Shown: positions 61,271 to 64,000 of the stretch, piece by piece
How positions within the stretch are numbered: the stretch's first letter is position 1
Layout: every line of letters begins with the position of its first letter
NCBI RefSeq assembly: GCF_004358025.1
Contig: NZ_SMTL01000001.1
Coordinates: 310,001 to 374,000 of the forward strand
Length of the DNA stretch: 64,000 nucleotides
From: Rhizobium deserti
GTDB lineage: Bacteria; Pseudomonadota; Alphaproteobacteria; Rhizobiales; Rhizobiaceae
Reading direction: 5' to 3'
Made by a program: the position numbers and the translations under genes
Notes under the pieces: model-generated
Databases searched by the model: none
The model's input: the letters and a program-made list of their open reading frames with translations, nothing else
What the model was told of the DNA's origin: nothing

Positions 61271-61299
61271 ATAAACGCATAAGCATATCTTTATGTCAA
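61271..61299 (-). promoter_or_regulatory. candidate metH promoter
   Basis: On the minus strand the consensus -35 TTGACA (61294-61299) is followed after 17 bp by GTTTAT (61271-61276), about 30 bp before the metH ATG. The SahR-like site sits in the spacer. Confidence 0.65.
61279..61294 (-). promoter_or_regulatory. candidate SahR operator of metH
   Basis: The minus strand reads ATAAAGATATGCTTAT, matching 14 of 16 bases of the palindrome core before sahR. It lies between the -35 and -10 of metH, ideal for repression. Confidence 0.7.
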
Positions 61300-61400
61300 C
61301 ATAAACCGGCACTTCCGGAGGCGCGATCCCGATGACAGGAGGCACGTCCGGCGCTATAGACATCAAGCCGGATTTTCCGCCGAACAATTCAGAGGTTCAT

Positions 61401-62657
61401 ATGAGTGATCAAGATCAAAGGTCGGCCAAATGGGCGAGCCTCCCCTATCATCGGAAATGGCTTGCGGATCAAGCCACCAGTCTTTTTGACTTCTTCCAGT
61501 ACCGTGCGGCTAACCCGGCCGGTGGCTTCTTTGATCTCGACGATCAGGGCGCTCCAATCGGCGGCGGCAACCCAACGCGCGGCGTTCACGCTGCTGCCCG
61601 TATGGTACACTGTTTCTCGATCGGCTACCTGCTTGGGCGCCCGGGCTCCGGCGACATGATCGACCACGGCATGCGCTACCTCTGGGAAACACACCGCGAC
61701 GCCGAACATGGCGGCTACTTCTGGCAGGTCAATGACGACGGTCCGGTTGATCCGGCCAAGCAGGGCTATGGCCATGCCTTTGTCTTGCTAGCCGCCGCCT
61801 CGGCCAAGACAGTTGGACACCCACTTGCAGACGAGATGCTCGCCGACATCACCAAGGTGCTGGAAGCCAGATTTTGGGAGCCGGAACACGGTGCAATTGC
61901 CGAAGAGTTCAACCGCGACTGGTCGCCGATCGACGGAGGAAGCTATCGCGGCCAGAACTCCAACATGCATCTGACTGAAGCACTGATGGCTGCCTATGAG
62001 GTCACCGGCGAGAGGTCCTACCTCGACAAGGCTCTGAGCATTGCCGAGCTGGTGATCCATCAATCTGCCGGCAGTACCGGCTTCCGCGTTGCCGAACATT
62101 TTGATGCCCAGTGGCGGATCAACAAGGATTACTACCATCCGGACGAGATGTTCCGGCCTGCCGGCACGACACCTGGCCATGCGCTGGAATGGTCGCGTCT
62201 CGTGCTGCAGCTCTGGTCGCTCGACGACAAGCAGCGGAGCTGGATGCCGGATGCTGCGAAATCCCTCTTCGTCCAGGCCATGTCACTGGGTTGGGACAAG
62301 CAGAAGGGTGGTTTCTTCTATACGCTCGACTGGCAGGACCAGCCGGCCAAGACCAATAAGCTTTGGTGGCCAATGTGCGAAGCTGCCGGCGCTGCGTATT
62401 TCCTCAACGAGCATCTGCCGGTGGATCCGTTCTACGAGGACAGCTACCGGCTGATCTGGGGTACGATCGCCAACCGCTTCATCGACCACAGGAACGGCGG
62501 CTGGCACGAGGAATTGACGGAGGATCTCGTCCCGGCCCATACGCTTTTCCCGGGCAAGGGCGACATCTACCACGCCCTGCAGGCCTGCCTTATTCCTCTT
62601 TTTCCGGCCACCGGCAGCCTCACGAAAGTAGTTTCGGAAACCGGAGGCAAACTTTGA
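61401..62657 (+). CDS. N-acylglucosamine 2-epimerase (AGE) family sugar isomerase/epimerase
   Basis: The ATG at 61401 has AGAGG five bases upstream and gives 418 residues. AGE-family (alpha/alpha)6-barrel signs are GGFFDLDDQGAPIGGG, RMVHCFSIGYLLG, GGYFWQVNDDGPVDPAKQGYGHAF, NSNMHLTEALMAAYE and HPDEMFRPAGTTPGHALEW, with several conserved Arg and His. Family members include mannose isomerase, glucose-mannose epimerase and acylglucosamine epimerase; I cannot tell which. It is divergent from metH. Confidence 0.9.
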   Translation: MSDQDQRSAKWASLPYHRKWLADQATSLFDFFQYRAANPAGGFFDLDDQGAPIGGGNPTRGVHAAARMVHCFSIGYLLGRPGSGDMIDHGMRYLWETHRDAEHGGYFWQVNDDGPVDPAKQGYGHAFVLLAAASAKTVGHPLADEMLADITKVLEARFWEPEHGAIAEEFNRDWSPIDGGSYRGQNSNMHLTEALMAAYEVTGERSYLDKALSIAELVIHQSAGSTGFRVAEHFDAQWRINKDYYHPDEMFRPAGTTPGHALEWSRLVLQLWSLDDKQRSWMPDAAKSLFVQAMSLGWDKQKGGFFYTLDWQDQPAKTNKLWWPMCEAAGAAYFLNEHLPVDPFYEDSYRLIWGTIANRFIDHRNGGWHEELTEDLVPAHTLFPGKGDIYHALQACLIPLFPATGSLTKVVSETGGKL

Positions 62658-62660
62658 TCG

Positions 62661-62680
62661 CAGCAGCATTCTGCTGTTTT
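62661..62680 (+). terminator. short terminator of the AGE gene
   Basis: CAGCAG-CATT-CTGCTG-TTTT, a 6-bp stem with a T4 run, just after the stop codon. A second, stronger 9-bp hairpin without a T-run follows at 62684-62709. Confidence 0.65.
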
Positions 62681-62683
62681 ACC

Positions 62684-62709
62684 CGGAGGCGGACGATCTG
62701 CCGCCTCCG
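62684..62709. terminator. hairpin between convergent AGE and kinase genes
   Basis: CGGAGGCGG pairs perfectly with CCGCCTCCG around an 8-base loop. No T-run on either side. Confidence 0.45.
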
Positions 62710-62762
62710 CTACCGGCCGGATCGTCATGCTCGCTGGTCACTGCAGGCAAGACGGGTATAGC

Positions 62763-64000
62763 TCAGCTTGCCGGTCGCGGCGTCACCATGGAGCGAATGC
62801 GCGTCACCAGCAAATCGTAGTCATAGGGCTTGGTGATCAGGGCCGTCTGGGCCAGCGCTTCGGAGCCGGCGACATTTCTGTCCCCTGTGGCGAAGATGAC
62901 CGGCAGATGCGGCAGCGTTTCCCTCAGAGCCAGCGTCAATTGCACGCCACTCATGTCCGGCAGATGCACGTCGGTGACCAGGATATCGATTGCATGATCC
63001 TTTGCGACGGCGATCGCCTCGTTGGCCGTTCCTGCTTCCAGTACTCGCATACCGCTGTCCTGCAGGAAATCGGCAGTTGAGATACGGATAAGCGCCTCAT
63101 CTTCGACCAGCAGGATGGTGAGCGGCAACGCATTTCCCGCCATTGTCTCTGTTACCGTGGACGGTGCAGACTGCGGCTTTGTTGAATTGGATGCTTCCAG
63201 ACGGGTTTGCTCCAGCACCTGACGGATCTTTCTTGCAAGCGCATCGCGCGTATAGGGTTTGCTCAGCAGGTTGACGCCCGCATCAAGCCGGCCCCCGTGA
63301 ACAATAGCGTTCTCCGTATAACCTGACGTGAACAGAACACCCACATGCGGCAGCCGCTCCTTCGCCTTGATGGCGAGGTCGCGGCTCTTCAGCTTTCCGG
63401 GCATAACAACATCGGTGAACACCAGATCGATCGGTACGCCGCTGTCGACGATGGCAAGGCCACTATCGGCGTCGCGCGCCTTCAGCACCCGATAGCCAAG
63501 CTCCATCAGCAGGCTGACGGTCGTATCCCTGACGGCCTCGTCGTCCTCGACCACGAGAATAGTCTCGCTACCGCCGGAGGCCGGCGCGCTCGAGGTTTCG
63601 GCCACGACAACGTCTTCGTCTTCCATGGAACGAGGAAGATAGATCCGCACAGTGGTCCCGCTGCCGGGCTCGCTGTAGATCCGGATATGTCCTTCCGACT
63701 GCTTGACGAATCCATACACCATGGACAGGCCAAGACCGGTTCCCTTGCCTTCGGGCTTCGTGGTGAAGAAGGGATCGAACACCTTGTCGAGAACGGCTTG
63801 CGTCATGCCGCTGCCAGTATCGCTCACAGCCAGCATGACATATTGACCTGCTTTCACATCGAAAGCATGCCGGGCATATTCCTCATCCAGATAAGCATTG
63901 CCCAGCTCGACGGTCAGCTTTCCTTGGCCGCCCATGGCGTCCCGCGAGTTGATGGCGAGGTTGAGCAGGGCGTTTTCCACATTGGTCGGGTCTACGAGCG
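62763..64000 (-). CDS. hybrid sensor histidine kinase / response regulator, 3' part
   Basis: The gene runs off the right edge; 412 full codons are visible and no start is present. It begins in the kinase ATP-binding domain (N-box LLNLAINSRDAM, G1 DTGSGM, F-box DPFFTTKPEG, G2 GKGTGLGLSM), then two receiver domains in tandem: the first with ILVVEDDEAVRDT and phospho-Asp in VFTDVVMPG, the second with ILLVEDEALIRI and VTDVHLPDMSG. The His-phosphorylation and sensor regions are outside the window. The GTG at 63980 is internal, not a start. Confidence 0.92.
   Translation of the reverse strand, partial: LVDPTNVENALLNLAINSRDAMGGQGKLTVELGNAYLDEEYARHAFDVKAGQYVMLAVSDTGSGMTQAVLDKVFDPFFTTKPEGKGTGLGLSMVYGFVKQSEGHIRIYSEPGSGTTVRIYLPRSMEDEDVVVAETSSAPASGGSETILVVEDDEAVRDTTVSLLMELGYRVLKARDADSGLAIVDSGVPIDLVFTDVVMPGKLKSRDLAIKAKERLPHVGVLFTSGYTENAIVHGGRLDAGVNLLSKPYTRDALARKIRQVLEQTRLEASNSTKPQSAPSTVTETMAGNALPLTILLVEDEALIRISTADFLQDSGMRVLEAGTANEAIAVAKDHAIDILVTDVHLPDMSGVQLTLALRETLPHLPVIFATGDRNVAGSEALAQTALITKPYDYDLLVTRIRSMVTPRPAS

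Overview
The window looks like chromosomal DNA of an alphaproteobacterium of the Rhizobiales, most likely Rhizobiaceae (Rhizobium, Agrobacterium or Neorhizobium type). The signs are a dcw cell-division cluster next to the RNase P RNA gene, an ArsR-methyltransferase regulator next to metF, betaine-lipid genes btaAB, a PPi-dependent phosphofructokinase, and many ABC, DMT and peptidoglycan-remodelling genes of rhizobial type. Base composition and coding style are uniform. I see no integrase, transposase, tRNA, CRISPR array or prophage module.

Layout. 1-11.5 kb, minus strand: the dcw cluster read as mraZ-rsmH-ftsL-ftsI-murE-murF-mraY-murD-ftsW-murG-murC (murC cut by the window edge), tightly packed with several 1-4 bp overlaps. 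It begins at an array of four TGGG units at exact 10-bp spacing that overlays a candidate promoter, which fits MraZ autoregulation. 11.96-12.39 kb: rnpB. 12.4-25.3 kb: an FAD oxidoreductase, two SLT-type lytic transglycosylases, an AmpD-like amidase, a TerB/DnaJ protein, PPi-phosphofructokinase, a LysE-type exporter, a serine hydrolase, btaAB, a GH25 lipoprotein and an MltB-type transglycosylase. 25.4-33 kb: a DMT exporter, a 25-residue membrane peptide, metF with its ArsR/SAM-methyltransferase regulator (SahR type), a chemoreceptor and EttA. 33-44 kb: a GT-C-like membrane protein, an alpha/beta hydrolase, a DMT/CoA-transferase/ThDP-enzyme operon, a 40-residue membrane peptide, RidA, a DUF442 phosphatase-like protein, a DUF4432 epimerase-like protein, an L,D-transpeptidase and an orphan ParA.

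44.4-51.8 kb: a five-gene minus-strand cluster (N-formylglutamate amidohydrolase-like, ethanolamine-type permease, glutamine-synthetase-like ligase, aldehyde dehydrogenase, iron alcohol dehydrogenase) with a divergent RpiR regulator. Together these look like a gamma-glutamylated amino-alcohol catabolic route. 52-57.4 kb: an ABC importer (binding protein, two permeases, ATPase) followed by an MFS symporter. 57.5-61.2 kb: metH. 61.4-62.7 kb: an AGE-family sugar epimerase. 62.8-64 kb: the 3' part of a hybrid histidine kinase.

The main cross-window link is regulatory. A 22-bp palindrome in front of the sahR-like gene and metF recurs, with 14 of 16 core bases, inside the metH promoter 33 kb away, so remethylation of homocysteine is probably under one repressor. 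Function calls rest on motif recognition by eye. No database search was run, and start sites were chosen from ribosome binding sites and family lengths.
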